A stretch of DNA of 64,000 nt from Sellimonas caecigallum (GTDB taxonomy: Bacteria; Bacillota; Clostridia; Lachnospirales; Lachnospiraceae): NCBI RefSeq assembly GCF_019754295.1, contig NZ_VIRV01000002.1, positions 146,284 through 210,283 of the forward strand, read 5' to 3'. The position numbers and the translations under genes are program-made. Numbering within the stretch: the first letter of the stretch is position 1; each line of letters begins with the position of its first letter. Shown here piece after piece: positions 20,379 through 29,859 of this stretch. A model generated the notes under the pieces. It saw nothing but the letters and a program-made list of their open reading frames with translations. It searched no databases and was not told the DNA's origin.

Positions 20379-21785
20379 TTATATTCTTGCTGTCAGCTCC
20401 TGGTACAGCCGTTTTGCATAGCTGTCTGTCATGCCGCAGATATAATCCGTGACAAGCAAAAGCCTGAGATAAAGTTTCTCCGCCTCACTCTTGCCTTCCG
20501 CCTGTCTGTGATATGCTTTTCTGTAATTTTCCGAGACAAAAGCGATCATCCGCCTGTCAATGGAATCCATCTTCTGTTTCGGATCATCATACTTGATCGC
20601 CGCTGCGATAAACTTCTCCATCAAAAATGTCAGGATACGGGATTCCGCCACCTCCATCTTGTAGATCGTGTCTGTCGTAAAAACATATTTTTCTGCAAGA
20701 TATCCAAGCACTTCCATCAGTTCCTGGGCATTTGTTCCGGCAAACAGATCCTTTTGGTAAGTGCCCTGCATAATAGACTCATAGTTTTCCGTAAATCCTT
20801 CTGTCGCACATGCGATCAGAAATGACTGAATACGCACGATCCAGTTTTTTAAAGCGTACGTCTCCGGCTCCTCCTCGCCTCTGCTTACAGCCTTTTCATA
20901 CAGACTTTCCAGCTTTTCAAAGGCCTGGAACACTTCCCCTGTATCAATCTTTTTTATCTCCCCGAGAATGGCACTGAATGGAAGAAATCCTTTGATGAAC
21001 GCATCTTCAATATCCGCAGTCCGATAGGCAATATCATCCGCCGCTTCGAGAATAAACGTGAGTGGATGGCGATACTCTCCCGCTCCCGTCTCCTGGCTGA
21101 TCTCCCTGAACAGCTTTTCATCGGCATAGTAAAACCCAATCTTTTTCCGCCGGATATCTGCTCCCTCTGGTTCTATGGCCAAAGAGTTTACCGGGTACTT
21201 TACAATAGTATTTAAAAGGGCATATGTCAGATTCATCCCTTTCTCATCTACCAGATAATGAAGTTTGGTCACAAGTCGAAATGCCTGGGCATTTCCCTCA
21301 AAATGACATAAATCAGCAAGCATCTGCCGATTGAGCACCTTTTCGATAGGATCGCCATGAAAAGTAAGCTTCCCAAGATTTTCCTCAAACCATTCCCGGA
21401 TGGCAGTCTCCCCGAAATGTCCAAATGGCGGATTCCCGATGTCGTGGATCAATCCTGCACAGAGGAGGATATTGCAGATATCTTCCTTCATCTGCAAGGT
21501 AAACGCCGGATCCTTGTGAAAGGTCAAAATATATTCTCCGATATTCTGTCCCAGAGATTTCCCGAAGGATGATACCTCCAAAGAATGGGTAAGCCGTGTC
21601 CTGACAAAATCACTTTTATCCAGCGGAAATACCTGCGTCTTGTCCTGAAGTCTCCGAAACGATGCACTTCCGATGATCCTGTGATAATCCTTTTCAAAAC
21701 TGCTCCGCAGATCTGTCTTTTTCTTCTCCCTATGTACCTGATCTGTTCTTACCCTTTTTGGCGATAACAACTGACTCCATTCCAT
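20379..21785 (-). CDS. dgt: Deoxyguanosinetriphosphate triphosphohydrolase (dGTPase)
   Basis: HD-superfamily enzyme that hydrolyses dGTP or other dNTPs to the nucleoside and triphosphate. The 468-residue length is normal. Metal ligands are visible as RTRLTHSLEV, then GLIHDIGNPPFGHFGE (HD motif), and a later Asp in FILEAADDIAYRTADIEDA. AGGAGG stands before the ATG at 21785. The HTH-protein gene lies 31 bases upstream, so the two may be co-transcribed. The strong terminator downstream ends the unit. Confidence 0.95.
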   Translation of the reverse strand: MEWSQLLSPKRVRTDQVHREKKKTDLRSSFEKDYHRIIGSASFRRLQDKTQVFPLDKSDFVRTRLTHSLEVSSFGKSLGQNIGEYILTFHKDPAFTLQMKEDICNILLCAGLIHDIGNPPFGHFGETAIREWFEENLGKLTFHGDPIEKVLNRQMLADLCHFEGNAQAFRLVTKLHYLVDEKGMNLTYALLNTIVKYPVNSLAIEPEGADIRRKKIGFYYADEKLFREISQETGAGEYRHPLTFILEAADDIAYRTADIEDAFIKGFLPFSAILGEIKKIDTGEVFQAFEKLESLYEKAVSRGEEEPETYALKNWIVRIQSFLIACATEGFTENYESIMQGTYQKDLFAGTNAQELMEVLGYLAEKYVFTTDTIYKMEVAESRILTFLMEKFIAAAIKYDDPKQKMDSIDRRMIAFVSENYRKAYHRQAEGKSEAEKLYLRLLLVTDYICGMTDSYAKRLYQELTARI

Positions 21786-21816
21786 ACTCGCACACCTCCT
21801 GCATCCCTGACATTAT

Positions 21817-22497
21817 CTAATCCAGATAGATCGGCGGCTCATACTCCTTGCCAAGCAGCGCCTTCTTCCGCTCCTGGAAGCCGAGAAATGCCCATTCTGT
21901 CATATCTGTCCAGCCGTGTTCGCTCCGGTCATACACCTGAACAAACCCGATGCGGGACGGATGTTTGCGCACCATGTTGGATTCATACTCATGTCCCGTG
22001 GCTGGGTTGAGTTCCCCTCTTTCGAGATCTTCCGGTTCGCTGTAATCGATCTGCGGGACTGTTTCCTTTTGCCTTCTGTCAGCCGCGTATTTTCTTTGTG
22101 CCGACTGCGGTATCTTTTCCATCATGTCCATGATCTCGCCTACCGTGATATCCCGTTCTTTCTCTTCTTCGCTTTTTACGCACACTGTCTCCTTTGGCGT
22201 ACGTGCCGGACTCTCCCGGCGTACCTGTCTGGTTTCCTCCTCAGGCCGGCGTCTCTCCTTTGCGGCCGTTTTCGCACGGTTGTCATCCAGGATGTTCAGC
22301 CGGAAGCGGCATCCGAGTATCTTTGCAATGATGCGCATATCCTTCTCCTGAAAATTATCTCGTCCAAGACGCTGCGTCATATTCTGTCTGGACATCTTTT
22401 TTCCCGTCTCTTCCTCAAACAGCTCAGCCAGCTCCTTGATTGTCATATTTTTACGGCTCAAAATGATTTTTACCTGTTCCCCGAACGTCAGATCCAA
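21817..22497 (-). CDS. HTH-domain protein, Lachnospiraceae type
   Basis: A 226-residue protein. The N-terminal 65 residues form an XRE-like HTH (MTIKELAELFEEETGKKMS, then QNMTQRLGRDNFQEKDMRII). A long basic, low-complexity middle follows, then a conserved C-terminal block (SRIGFVQVYDRSEHGWTDM, then WAFLGFQERKKALLGKEYEP). The start is TTG at 22497, supported by GGGAGG eight bases before it and by the lack of another start before the HTH. I infer DNA binding; the regulon is unknown. It lies just upstream of dgt. Confidence 0.75.
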   Translation of the reverse strand: MDLTFGEQVKIILSRKNMTIKELAELFEEETGKKMSRQNMTQRLGRDNFQEKDMRIIAKILGCRFRLNILDDNRAKTAAKERRRPEEETRQVRRESPARTPKETVCVKSEEEKERDITVGEIMDMMEKIPQSAQRKYAADRRQKETVPQIDYSEPEDLERGELNPATGHEYESNMVRKHPSRIGFVQVYDRSEHGWTDMTEWAFLGFQERKKALLGKEYEPPIYLD

Positions 22498-22562
22498 ATT
22501 CTCAGCCTCCCTTTCCCTCGCCCGGCAAAATCCCTGCCGTGCCGGGATTTTCCCTACTTGTT

Positions 22563-23393
22563 TTAATATTCTTCATTCAGATATTCTTCCAGAGTCACTC
22601 CCATCTCCTGTATCTTCTTTGCATCCTCTACGCCGACATAGCGGTAATGCCATGGTTCGTAAATAATCCCCGTATTTTCCATCTTATCTTTCGGATAACG
22701 CAAAATGAATCCATAATCATAACAGTGTTCCATCAGCCACTGCTGCTCTTTTGTTTCTCCCTGCTTCTCATCCAGCATTGCATAGTTGGCAGAGACAATG
22801 TCCATCGCAAGCCCTGTCGCATGCTCACTCTCCCCGGGCCATGCAATGGATTTAGCTGTCTCGACGGCTGCCTCATAATATGACATCCCCTGGTTTACGT
22901 AGTCCACCATGGATTCATTGAAAAGTTCCTTCTGCCGTTCCACAGAACGGTAAGCTGAACATACATACAGTTTATGACCTGCCTTCTCCGCATCGGAAAG
23001 CATCTTCTGAAGCGGTTCCAGAATCCGCGCATCTACCTGATGGCTGGAATCGATATCCGCAAGCTCCGGCACATATCCTTCCTCCATGGGGTGGGACTGA
23101 TTTACGAGCATGAGATACCACGGACGTGTGTCCTCATCGTGTGCTTCCAGCTGCCCTTTGGCTGCATCCAGCTCTTCTTGTATCTTCTCTTTGCTCTTTA
23201 CTTCTTTTTGTATTGTCTCCTGTGCCTTTTTTCTTTCGTTCATACGCCCAAGTGCCGCACCGCTAAACAGTCCTGTCAGCAAAGCGACCGCACACATGAC
23301 CGCTATTGTCTTGATGGGACTTTTCATTCTCCTTATTTTTCGGAGAATAAGCAAATGCATCATCCGGATCGTATCCTTTGTCTCTTTCTTCAT
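22563..23393 (-). CDS. D-alanyl-D-alanine carboxypeptidase, M15/VanY type
   Basis: Zinc peptidase trimming the terminal D-Ala of peptidoglycan stem peptides. The 276-residue protein has a basic N-terminus and one transmembrane segment (about 28 to 48), then a short coiled coil, then the M15B domain. Zinc-site motifs are SEHATGLAMDI and EPWHYRYVG, and the region AYRSVERQKELFN is also typical. It would be anchored outside the cell. It could act in cell-wall maturation or low-level glycopeptide response, but no vanHAX-type genes are present. The PPTase gene lies 27 bases upstream. Confidence 0.92.
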   Translation of the reverse strand: MKKETKDTIRMMHLLILRKIRRMKSPIKTIAVMCAVALLTGLFSGAALGRMNERKKAQETIQKEVKSKEKIQEELDAAKGQLEAHDEDTRPWYLMLVNQSHPMEEGYVPELADIDSSHQVDARILEPLQKMLSDAEKAGHKLYVCSAYRSVERQKELFNESMVDYVNQGMSYYEAAVETAKSIAWPGESEHATGLAMDIVSANYAMLDEKQGETKEQQWLMEHCYDYGFILRYPKDKMENTGIIYEPWHYRYVGVEDAKKIQEMGVTLEEYLNEEY

Positions 23394-23420
23394 TCTACCC
23401 CTTCTCTTCTGTCATCTGGT

Positions 23421-24047
23421 TTACAGTGTAATCCAACCAAGTTCCACAGCAATATCCTGATCCTCCGAACATACCGCAGCCTGAAATCCCTGTTCTCTCA
23501 TATCGTATTCTCGGAAATGAAAGATTCCCCCGATTTCTTCCGGCTGCCTTATAAGCCTTGGCTCTCCCCCCTGCCAGACCGCGATCTCAAACGCGTTCAT
23601 CGCAAGCCTCATTCCCAGTCTTGTGGCTTTCATAAAGCTTTCTTTTAAGACCCAATAACGAAAAAAAGCATCTCTCTTCTCCTCTTCGCTCTCCCGGCCA
23701 TCGATATATTCCCACTCACTTGGGCAAAAAAAACGCCTGGCCACATTCGGGCGGAACACCCCGGTCATCTCCACATCACACCCTGTTTTCCGGGATGCAT
23801 CTTCCCCTATGGAGCACAAGACAAAATGCCCGGAATGGGAAAGATTGAAGATATTTTCCCCGGAAAGTCCGCTCTCCTTTTTTGCTTTTTCATACAGCAT
23901 CCACGCACCGATACTAAGTGCCCGGTCTTCCGGGAAGCGCATCTTCTTTGCCTTCTCCTGTCTCCAGGAGGGCGCCTGTTCAAAATATGCGCGGTATCTG
24001 TTCTCATCAAGAAGCGGAGCAGTATCCGCAGCCCACGTATAAATCAT
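23421..24047 (-). CDS. 4'-phosphopantetheinyl transferase, Sfp type
   Basis: Transfers phosphopantetheine from CoA to a serine of a carrier protein. The 208-residue length fits the Sfp class rather than AcpS. Motifs are NIFNLSHSGHFVLCSIG, GCDVEMTG (magnesium ligands) and RYWVLKESFMKATRLGM. GGGAGGG stands before the ATG. No NRPS or PKS lies in this window; the only visible carrier protein is DltC, 25 kb away, which in other Firmicutes is usually primed by AcpS. The natural partner is therefore unknown. Confidence 0.9.
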   Translation of the reverse strand: MIYTWAADTAPLLDENRYRAYFEQAPSWRQEKAKKMRFPEDRALSIGAWMLYEKAKKESGLSGENIFNLSHSGHFVLCSIGEDASRKTGCDVEMTGVFRPNVARRFFCPSEWEYIDGRESEEEKRDAFFRYWVLKESFMKATRLGMRLAMNAFEIAVWQGGEPRLIRQPEEIGGIFHFREYDMREQGFQAAVCSEDQDIAVELGWITL

Positions 24048-24130
24048 ATTATTTCCCTCCCAGTTATCCGTTTAGACGGCGTCGCTTATCTTCATTATAG
24101 CATAGGAAAAAAATGCGTCAAAGAAAATGT

Positions 24131-24628
24131 CTAAAAGTAAAGCTTCATATCATTCCACTCGGCTCCCCCGTGTGTGGAATCTGCCTTTCCATAATGCACA
24201 AATCCGAACTTTTCGTAATAATGGATTAAATGGTCTTTGCAGGTAAGCACAACCCCTTTTTTCCCTTCTTCCTTAGCAGCTGCAATCATCTTTTCCAGGA
24301 GCATTCCTGCAATTCCTCTGCACCGGTACTCAGGCAGCACATCCAGCCCAAACACTGTCTGGTACGCTCCTTGCGGACTGTGCAGGCTGATATCATGGTA
24401 CATCTCATCCGGCAAGCACGGCTCATCTGTGACTGCTCCGTCGATAAATCCCACCAGTTTCCCTTCTTCTTCCGCCACAAAAAACTTTTCCGGAAAAGCA
24501 CTGAGTCTTTCCAGAATATCTTTTTCTTTTGCAGCTTCCCCTGTCGGGAAACATGCAGTCTCGATCTGCGCAAGCTCCTCCCCTTCCTCTTGTCTTGCAT
24601 TTCTTATTGTGATCTTTGTATTTTCCAT
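24131..24628 (-). CDS. GNAT family N-acetyltransferase
   Basis: A 165-residue single-domain acetyltransferase. The acetyl-CoA motif A is visible as TVFGLDVLPEYRCRGIAGMLLEKMI. The C-terminal block (LIHYYEKFGFVHYGKADSTHGG) resembles the AANAT/spermidine-type branch. The N-terminal part (ARQEEGEELAQIETACFPTGEAA) also fits that branch. The acceptor substrate cannot be predicted. AGGAGA precedes the ATG. A terminator-like hairpin lies upstream, so it may have its own promoter or attenuation. Confidence 0.85.
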   Translation of the reverse strand: MENTKITIRNARQEEGEELAQIETACFPTGEAAKEKDILERLSAFPEKFFVAEEEGKLVGFIDGAVTDEPCLPDEMYHDISLHSPQGAYQTVFGLDVLPEYRCRGIAGMLLEKMIAAAKEEGKKGVVLTCKDHLIHYYEKFGFVHYGKADSTHGGAEWNDMKLYF

Positions 24629-24671
24629 GTCTCATATCTCCTATCATATTAAATTTTTTACAACAAAAGAA

Positions 24672-24699
24672 AAAAACGAACCCCTGCAGATTCGTTTTT
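24672..24699. terminator. Terminator-like hairpin between GNAT gene and XRE gene
   Basis: The stem AAAAACGAA/TTCGTTTTT (9 bp) has a 10-base loop, with A and U runs on either side, so it could work in both directions. No gene transcribed into it from either side is evident. The rest of 24629 to 24931 is AT-rich and non-coding. Confidence 0.6.
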
Positions 24700-24832
24700 C
24701 ATCATACCACAAATTTCTCAACTTGTGTCGTTTGATGTGATATTTCTTCAATTATCACTATCTCCCACTCTCATTCCCTTGACGAAATATATTTTATCAT
24801 TTCTTCCCCTATTTATCTATAGCTTTTCTCAT

Positions 24833-24902
24833 GTGGACATAAAAGTGGACAAAAAATTTTCATAATTATTCAATAGCTTTTTGGTCAGCCTTTCATTATA
24901 AT
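24833..24902 (+). promoter_or_regulatory. Candidate operator and -10 of the XRE-type regulator gene
   Basis: Two direct copies of GTGGACA start at 24833 and 24845, 12 bases apart. A perfect -10 hexamer TATAAT lies at 24897 to 24902, but I see no good -35. The repeats could be an operator for the regulator itself; this is inference from position only. Confidence 0.4.
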
Positions 24903-24931
24903 GGAGAATATCATTTACAAAGGAGAATCTT

Positions 24932-26383
24932 ATGAGCATTTTTTCAGATATACTCAGTCGGCATATTGCCGCAAAATCCGTAAAACCAAACGATATGGCG
25001 CAATATTGCGGTCTGGAACGTTCCTTTATGTACAAGATCATCAAAGGCTCCCGTATCCCTGCTTCCGCGGAGCCTGTTCTTGGCATGGCAGAATACTTGC
25101 GTCTGACCCCACAGGAAAAAGAGGACTTTGTAGAGGCCTACAAAATTTCTACCGAAGGATATGACAATTATTTTCGGCGAAAAGCAGTGCTGGAGCTTTT
25201 CGAAAATTTTGAAAAGTACTCCGAACCAGAGCATCTGCTGCCACCGCAGCCGCTCCCTTGTCTTTCGGACTCCACAGACACGATAGCCGTGACCGGGAAG
25301 AATGAGATCCGCCACCTGCTCTTTCACATTCTTTTTCTGGAGTCTCGTCGGCAGGATGCACATATCCGTCTTCTGATTCAGCCGGATTCCCCGTTTTTGA
25401 CGGAACTTCTGGCTTCCATAGCTTACAGAAATCCGACGCTTAAGATGGATCACATCATCTGCTTTAACAATAGTGAGAAAATCGGTCCAGACAAGCAGAA
25501 CTATAATCTTTTTTGTCTAAAACAGATTCTTCCTCTCTACTCCTGCGCCTGTCTTTATAATGTTTACTACTATTACGGCACATTGCTGGACAGTACGGGG
25601 GAGCTGCTTTTATTCCCTTACCTGATCCTTACGTCCACACACGTTTTCTTGCTGGCAAGAGACATGCAGTCAGGTATCATAATTAAGACGCCGGAAATGC
25701 TTTCTTTCTTCAGAGAACTCTATGAAGGGTATCTGAAAAAGGTCTCCTCTCTGGCTGTCCGGATGGAAGATGTCGCCTCTCAGATACAGTACTTCCGCAA
25801 TCTCACACCGGTACCTGACCATACCTTCAGCCTGCAGATGATTCCGTGCCTTACATACAGTATTCCAGATCATTTTCTGGAGCGTTACATCCTGAAGGAG
25901 CTCCCGAATCGGGATGCGACCATCGATTTAGTCACTTCCCACATCCACAGGATCCGAAAAACGTTGGAGGAATCGCCTCTTTACTTCATCTTTTCTTTGG
26001 ATGGGATACGACGCTTTCTGAAAACAGGCCGTATACCGGAATACCCGGAAAGTATTTACCGGGCCATCGAACCTTCCGACCGCATCCTTCTCGTGAAACG
26101 GTTTCTGCGGCTCTGTCCGGGAAAATATTTGAAACTCCTGAGAAAAAATATCGGCAACATCGACAACGAGCTGTTCATGTACATCAACCAGCGCTGTGGT
26201 TACCTGATGTTCCCGTCCGCCGAATCTGGTCAGCTCATCTGCCTGGATATCACAGAACCGAGCCTTCTCTTCGCCTTTTCCGATTTCTGCGAGAATCTGG
26301 ATGACGATCTGTTCTACCCAGAAGATGAAGTCTTTGGGATCCTGTCTAAATTCTTGACAGAAGAGGTCTCCCGCATCGAATAA
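24932..26383 (+). CDS. XRE-type HTH regulator with large C-terminal domain
   Basis: A 483-residue protein. Residues about 8 to 70 look like an XRE HTH (SVKPNDMAQYCGLERSFMYK, then IPASAEPVLGMAEYLRLTPQ). The remaining 410 residues have no motif I recognise; they are mixed alpha/beta, without membrane segments, and rich in Leu, Phe and Tyr. AGGAG stands six bases before the ATG. The gene is alone on the plus strand and is closed by a bidirectional terminator shared with pflA. The architecture suggests a ligand- or protein-sensing regulator, probably autoregulated. The signal is unknown. Confidence 0.75.
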   Translation: MSIFSDILSRHIAAKSVKPNDMAQYCGLERSFMYKIIKGSRIPASAEPVLGMAEYLRLTPQEKEDFVEAYKISTEGYDNYFRRKAVLELFENFEKYSEPEHLLPPQPLPCLSDSTDTIAVTGKNEIRHLLFHILFLESRRQDAHIRLLIQPDSPFLTELLASIAYRNPTLKMDHIICFNNSEKIGPDKQNYNLFCLKQILPLYSCACLYNVYYYYGTLLDSTGELLLFPYLILTSTHVFLLARDMQSGIIIKTPEMLSFFRELYEGYLKKVSSLAVRMEDVASQIQYFRNLTPVPDHTFSLQMIPCLTYSIPDHFLERYILKELPNRDATIDLVTSHIHRIRKTLEESPLYFIFSLDGIRRFLKTGRIPEYPESIYRAIEPSDRILLVKRFLRLCPGKYLKLLRKNIGNIDNELFMYINQRCGYLMFPSAESGQLICLDITEPSLLFAFSDFCENLDDDLFYPEDEVFGILSKFLTEEVSRIE

Positions 26384-26411
26384 GGAGCATCTTTTCATAT
26401 AGAGTATATGG

Positions 26412-26440
26412 AAAAAGCAGGAGATTCGTTCCTGCTTTTT
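26412..26440. terminator. Bidirectional terminator between the XRE gene and pflA
   Basis: A perfect 11-bp stem AAAAAGCAGGA/TCCTGCTTTTT with a 7-base loop has U-runs on both strands. It can end the plus-strand regulator transcript and the minus-strand pfl transcript. Confidence 0.9.
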
Positions 26441-26462
26441 CTTATTGCTTCCTGTTCTATTT

Positions 26463-27239
26463 CTATTTTTTGTTCATCATGTTTTTCCGTTCTTCCATGA
26501 TGATCTTCAGCAAAAGTTCTCTGGCTTTGCCCGCCTCTTTTTTGTCCATGGCTTCCACTCCGCGAAGTGGATACGGAATGCCGAGCTGTTCGTATTTCTT
26601 CTCTCCCATGGTGTGATACGGAAGCACTTCCAGTCCTTTCAAATTACGGAATTTTCCGATCAAATGTCCAAGGGCCGCAAGCTCTTCTTTCCCGTCCGTG
26701 ATTCCCGGAACGATGACATGCCTTACGATCATCGGAACCCTGGCCTCTTCCAGCGCTTTTGCAAACGCAAGCACCGGCTCCTGATCCTGCCCGGTTAACT
26801 CCTTATGACCTTTTGGATCACTGTGCTTTACATCCAAGAGCACCAGATCTGTCACTGCGAACAGTTTTTCAAACTCTTCCCTTTTTGATTTCGTATATAC
26901 AATACCGGAAGTGTCAAGACATGTATGGATCCCTCGCTTCTTTGCTTCTGTAAAAAGTGCAGTGAGAAACGCAAGCTGCATGAGCGGTTCTCCACCGGTA
27001 GCGGTAATCCCGCCTTTTTGATAGAACCGTTCGTTGTGTTGATACAATTCCAAAAGCTCGCCCACTGTCATCTTATTTCCCTGGTTCGGCTGCCAGGTAT
27101 CCGGATTGTGGCAGTATTTGCACCGCAGCGGACAGCCCTGAAAAAATATGACAAAACGAATTCCGGGACCGTCCACGGTCCCGAAACTCTCTGTCGAATG
27201 GATATATCCCTTTTGTTCTTCTGGATTACATTTCATCAT
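26463..27239 (-). CDS. pflA: Pyruvate formate-lyase-activating enzyme
   Basis: Radical SAM enzyme that abstracts hydrogen from the PFL glycine. The 258-residue protein has [18 protein letters not shown] and the cluster motif CxxxCxxC at Cys36, Cys40 and Cys43 ([15 protein letters not shown]). TGGEPLMQ, the SAM-binding GGE motif, follows. Two ATG codons (27239, 27236) are possible starts; no strong ribosome site is seen, and the start lies 14 bases inside the preceding small gene, so it probably depends on coupled translation. It is the last gene of the pfl operon. Confidence 0.95.
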   Translation of the reverse strand: MMKCNPEEQKGYIHSTESFGTVDGPGIRFVIFFQGCPLRCKYCHNPDTWQPNQGNKMTVGELLELYQHNERFYQKGGITATGGEPLMQLAFLTALFTEAKKRGIHTCLDTSGIVYTKSKREEFEKLFAVTDLVLLDVKHSDPKGHKELTGQDQEPVLAFAKALEEARVPMIVRHVIVPGITDGKEELAALGHLIGKFRNLKGLEVLPYHTMGEKKYEQLGIPYPLRGVEAMDKKEAGKARELLLKIIMEERKNMMNKK

Positions 27240-27468
27240 GGAATGTTCTGGAAATAACCTCGTCCTGCTGCTCTTTTGTCAGCTTATTGAAGTTTACTGC
27301 ATATCCGGATACACGTACAGTAAGCTGCGGATATTTTTCCGGATGAGCCTGAGCATCCAGAAGCGTTTCTTTTGTAAACACATTGACATTTAAATGGTGT
27401 CCGCCCTTTTCAGCGTATCCATCCAGCAATCCTACAAGGTTATCAATCTGAGCTTCACTGATTTTCAT
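27226..27468 (-). CDS. Separate glycyl-radical domain of pyruvate formate-lyase
   Basis: An 80-residue protein equivalent to the C-terminal end of PFL, with [20 protein letters not shown], then the radical loop RVSGYAVNF with the radical-bearing Gly55, then [18 protein letters not shown]. It has its own ATG with a perfect AGGAGG at 27474 to 27479 and follows the large subunit by 23 bases, so it is a real gene and not a simple frameshift product. It resembles the E. coli rescue protein GrcA, but here the large gene lacks this domain, so the protein must be obligatory for activity. It overlaps pflA by 14 bases. Confidence 0.92.
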   Translation of the reverse strand: MKISEAQIDNLVGLLDGYAEKGGHHLNVNVFTKETLLDAQAHPEKYPQLTVRVSGYAVNFNKLTKEQQDEVISRTFHDEM

Positions 27469-27491
27469 ATTGTCGTCCTCCTTTAATCGAT

Positions 27492-29576
27492 CTATTCTTC
27501 ACTATCTAAAGACGCATTCGGTTCACAGCATGCGCAGTCCGGTTCCAGTTCAAATGCGATGTCGTCAAAAAGAATTGCATCATCTTTTCCAAGTGCTCCC
27601 GGAATGATGGAGAATGTATTGGAAATACCATCCTGTGCATCTTTGAATGGCAGTTTGGACACAGAGCTTAAAGATGCTACTGCACCATGGCTGTCTCTGT
27701 GGTGCATCGGGTTTGCTCCCGGTGCGAACGGTTCTCCACCCTTTCTTCCATCCGGTGTAGAACCTGTATTCTTACCATACACAACGTTTGATGTGATTGT
27801 AAGAATAGATGTTGTCGGGATACCTCCACGGTATGTGTGGTTTCCTTTTACATAAGCCATGAACTGATGAACGATATCGTAAGCGATCTCATCTGCACGG
27901 TCATCATCGTTTCCGTATTTCGGGAAATCTCCTTCTACCTGATAATCCACAACAATTCCGTTTTCATCGCGGACCGTCTTTACCTTTGCGTACTTGATCG
28001 CGGACAGGGAGTCTGCCACTACGGAAAGTCCTGCGATACCTGTCGCGAACCAGCGTGTTACCTTCTTATCATGAAGCGCCATCTGGATTCTTTCGTAGCA
28101 GTACTTGTCATGCATGTAGTGAATGATATTCAGAGCATTTACATATACCTGAGCAAGCCACTTCATCATATCTTTGAACTTGTCCATAACTTCATCGTAA
28201 TCAAGGTATTCGGATGTGATCGGACGGTACTTCGGTCCAACCTGTTTCTTGGAGATTTCATCCACACCGCCGTTGATCGCATAAAGGAGACACTTTGCAA
28301 GGTTTGCACGTGCTCCGAAGAACTGCATCTCCTTACCTACACGCATGGAGGATACGCAGCATGCGATCGCATAGTCATCTCCGTGTGTCACTCTCATCAG
28401 GTCGTCATTCTCATACTGAATGGATGAAGACTCGATAGATGTCTTTGCACAGAAACGCTTGAAGTTTTCCGGAAGTCTTGTGGACCAGAGAACTGTCAGG
28501 TTCGGTTCCGGCGCTGTGCCGAGGTTCTGCAGTGTGTGCAGGTAACGATAAGACATCTTTGTTACCATCGGACGCCCGTCGATTCCCATACCACCGATGG
28601 ATTCTGTTACCCATGTCGGGTCTCCGGAGAACAGCGCATTGTATTCCGGAGTTCTTGCAAATTTCACAAGACGAAGCTTCATGATGAAATGGTCAACGAA
28701 TTCCTGAATCTGTTCTTCTGTGAATGTACCATTCTTCAGGTCACGTTCTGCATAGATATCGATAAATGTGGAAGTACGTCCAAGAGACATTGCCGCACCG
28801 TTCTGTTCTTTGATAGCAGCGAGATATCCGAAATACAGCCACTGGATCGCTTCCTGTACGTTTTCGGCCGGTCTGGAAATATCAAATCCGTAAATCTGAC
28901 CAAGTTCTTTTAATTCTTTTAACGCTTTGATCTGTTCAGAAAGTTCTTCCCTTTCTCTTGTAACATCAGAGTACATGATCGTTCTCGTTGAATCTTTCTG
29001 ATGCTGCTTGTCTTCGATCAGTCTGTCTACACCATACAGCGCAACTCTTCTGTAGTCGCCGATGATACGTCCGCGTCCGTATGCATCCGGAAGCCCTGTG
29101 ATGATATGGCTGGAACGGCATGCGCGCATTTCCGGAGTATAAGCATCAAACACACCGTCGTTATGTGTTTTTCTGTGTTTTGTGAAGAATTCCACGATTG
29201 CCGGATCCACATGATATCCGTTTTCTTCACATGCTTTCATTGCCATACGGATACCTCCGTAAGGCTGCAGGGAACGCTTAAACGGCTTGTCCGTCTGGAA
29301 CCCTACGATTTTTTCCTTAGCTTTGTCAAGATATCCCGGTCCATGGGAAGTGATAGTGGAAATAATCTTTGTGTCCATATCCAGGACTCCGCCTTTTGCG
29401 CGTTCCTGTTCAGATAAATCCATTACCTGCGCCCACAAAGCTTTTGTATCTTCTGTCGGCCCTACGAGGAAACTGTCGTCTCCTTCATACGGCGTATAGT
29501 TTTTTTGGATGAAATCTCTTACATTGATTTCTTTTTCCCAGATTCCTCCTCGAAAAGATTCCCATTCTTTTCTCAT
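27492..29576 (-). CDS. pflB: Pyruvate formate-lyase large subunit, lacking glycyl domain
   Basis: Converts pyruvate and CoA to formate and acetyl-CoA in mixed-acid fermentation. This 694-residue protein has the whole PFL barrel, including the catalytic pair Cys406-Cys407 ([14 protein letters not shown]) and [16 protein letters not shown]. It stops after [10 protein letters not shown] and an added tail containing [15 protein letters not shown], before the glycyl-radical loop that ordinary PFL (about 750 residues) carries. That loop is encoded by the next gene. The ATG at 29576 has AGGAGG eight bases upstream; an in-frame TTG six codons earlier does not. Confidence 0.95.
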   Translation of the reverse strand: MRKEWESFRGGIWEKEINVRDFIQKNYTPYEGDDSFLVGPTEDTKALWAQVMDLSEQERAKGGVLDMDTKIISTITSHGPGYLDKAKEKIVGFQTDKPFKRSLQPYGGIRMAMKACEENGYHVDPAIVEFFTKHRKTHNDGVFDAYTPEMRACRSSHIITGLPDAYGRGRIIGDYRRVALYGVDRLIEDKQHQKDSTRTIMYSDVTREREELSEQIKALKELKELGQIYGFDISRPAENVQEAIQWLYFGYLAAIKEQNGAAMSLGRTSTFIDIYAERDLKNGTFTEEQIQEFVDHFIMKLRLVKFARTPEYNALFSGDPTWVTESIGGMGIDGRPMVTKMSYRYLHTLQNLGTAPEPNLTVLWSTRLPENFKRFCAKTSIESSSIQYENDDLMRVTHGDDYAIACCVSSMRVGKEMQFFGARANLAKCLLYAINGGVDEISKKQVGPKYRPITSEYLDYDEVMDKFKDMMKWLAQVYVNALNIIHYMHDKYCYERIQMALHDKKVTRWFATGIAGLSVVADSLSAIKYAKVKTVRDENGIVVDYQVEGDFPKYGNDDDRADEIAYDIVHQFMAYVKGNHTYRGGIPTTSILTITSNVVYGKNTGSTPDGRKGGEPFAPGANPMHHRDSHGAVASLSSVSKLPFKDAQDGISNTFSIIPGALGKDDAILFDDIAFELEPDCACCEPNASLDSEE

Positions 29577-29637
29577 GCGATAATCCTCCTTCAAAATTAA
29601 ACCCTATAGCGTAAAACGATAACCGTTTCTTGGAGCT

Positions 29638-29667
29638 ATTATAGCTGATTTGTGAAAACCGTGTCAA
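29638..29667 (-). promoter_or_regulatory. Promoter of the pfl operon
   Basis: On the minus strand a perfect TTGACA (29667 to 29662) and a perfect TATAAT (29643 to 29638) are separated by 18 bases. Transcription would start about 55 bases before the pflB ATG. This is the strongest promoter match in the window, consistent with an abundant enzyme. Confidence 0.8.
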
Positions 29668-29859
29668 TGCGGTTTCCTGTACTATTTTACGAACAATACT
29701 GCGCTTTGCCAAAATCCCTACCGATTGTATAGGAAAAAATACAAAACCCGCTTTTTCCTCTATTCTCCCTTATCTATTTTATTTCCTTTTAAACAGATAT
29801 CCATACTAGACACTGGCTATTATCCAGAGATCATTTCTCTCCAAAATTTTCCGGACATC

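Noticed and set aside
27226..27468. Reading the 80-residue gene as a plain GrcA spare part
   Set aside because: The large PFL gene here lacks its own glycyl domain, so this gene is more likely the obligatory second subunit.
27469..27491. PFL split as a sequencing frameshift
   Set aside because: The large gene ends with extra unrelated residues and a stop, and the small gene has its own AGGAGG and ATG at normal spacing. A single base change would not restore the fused protein.
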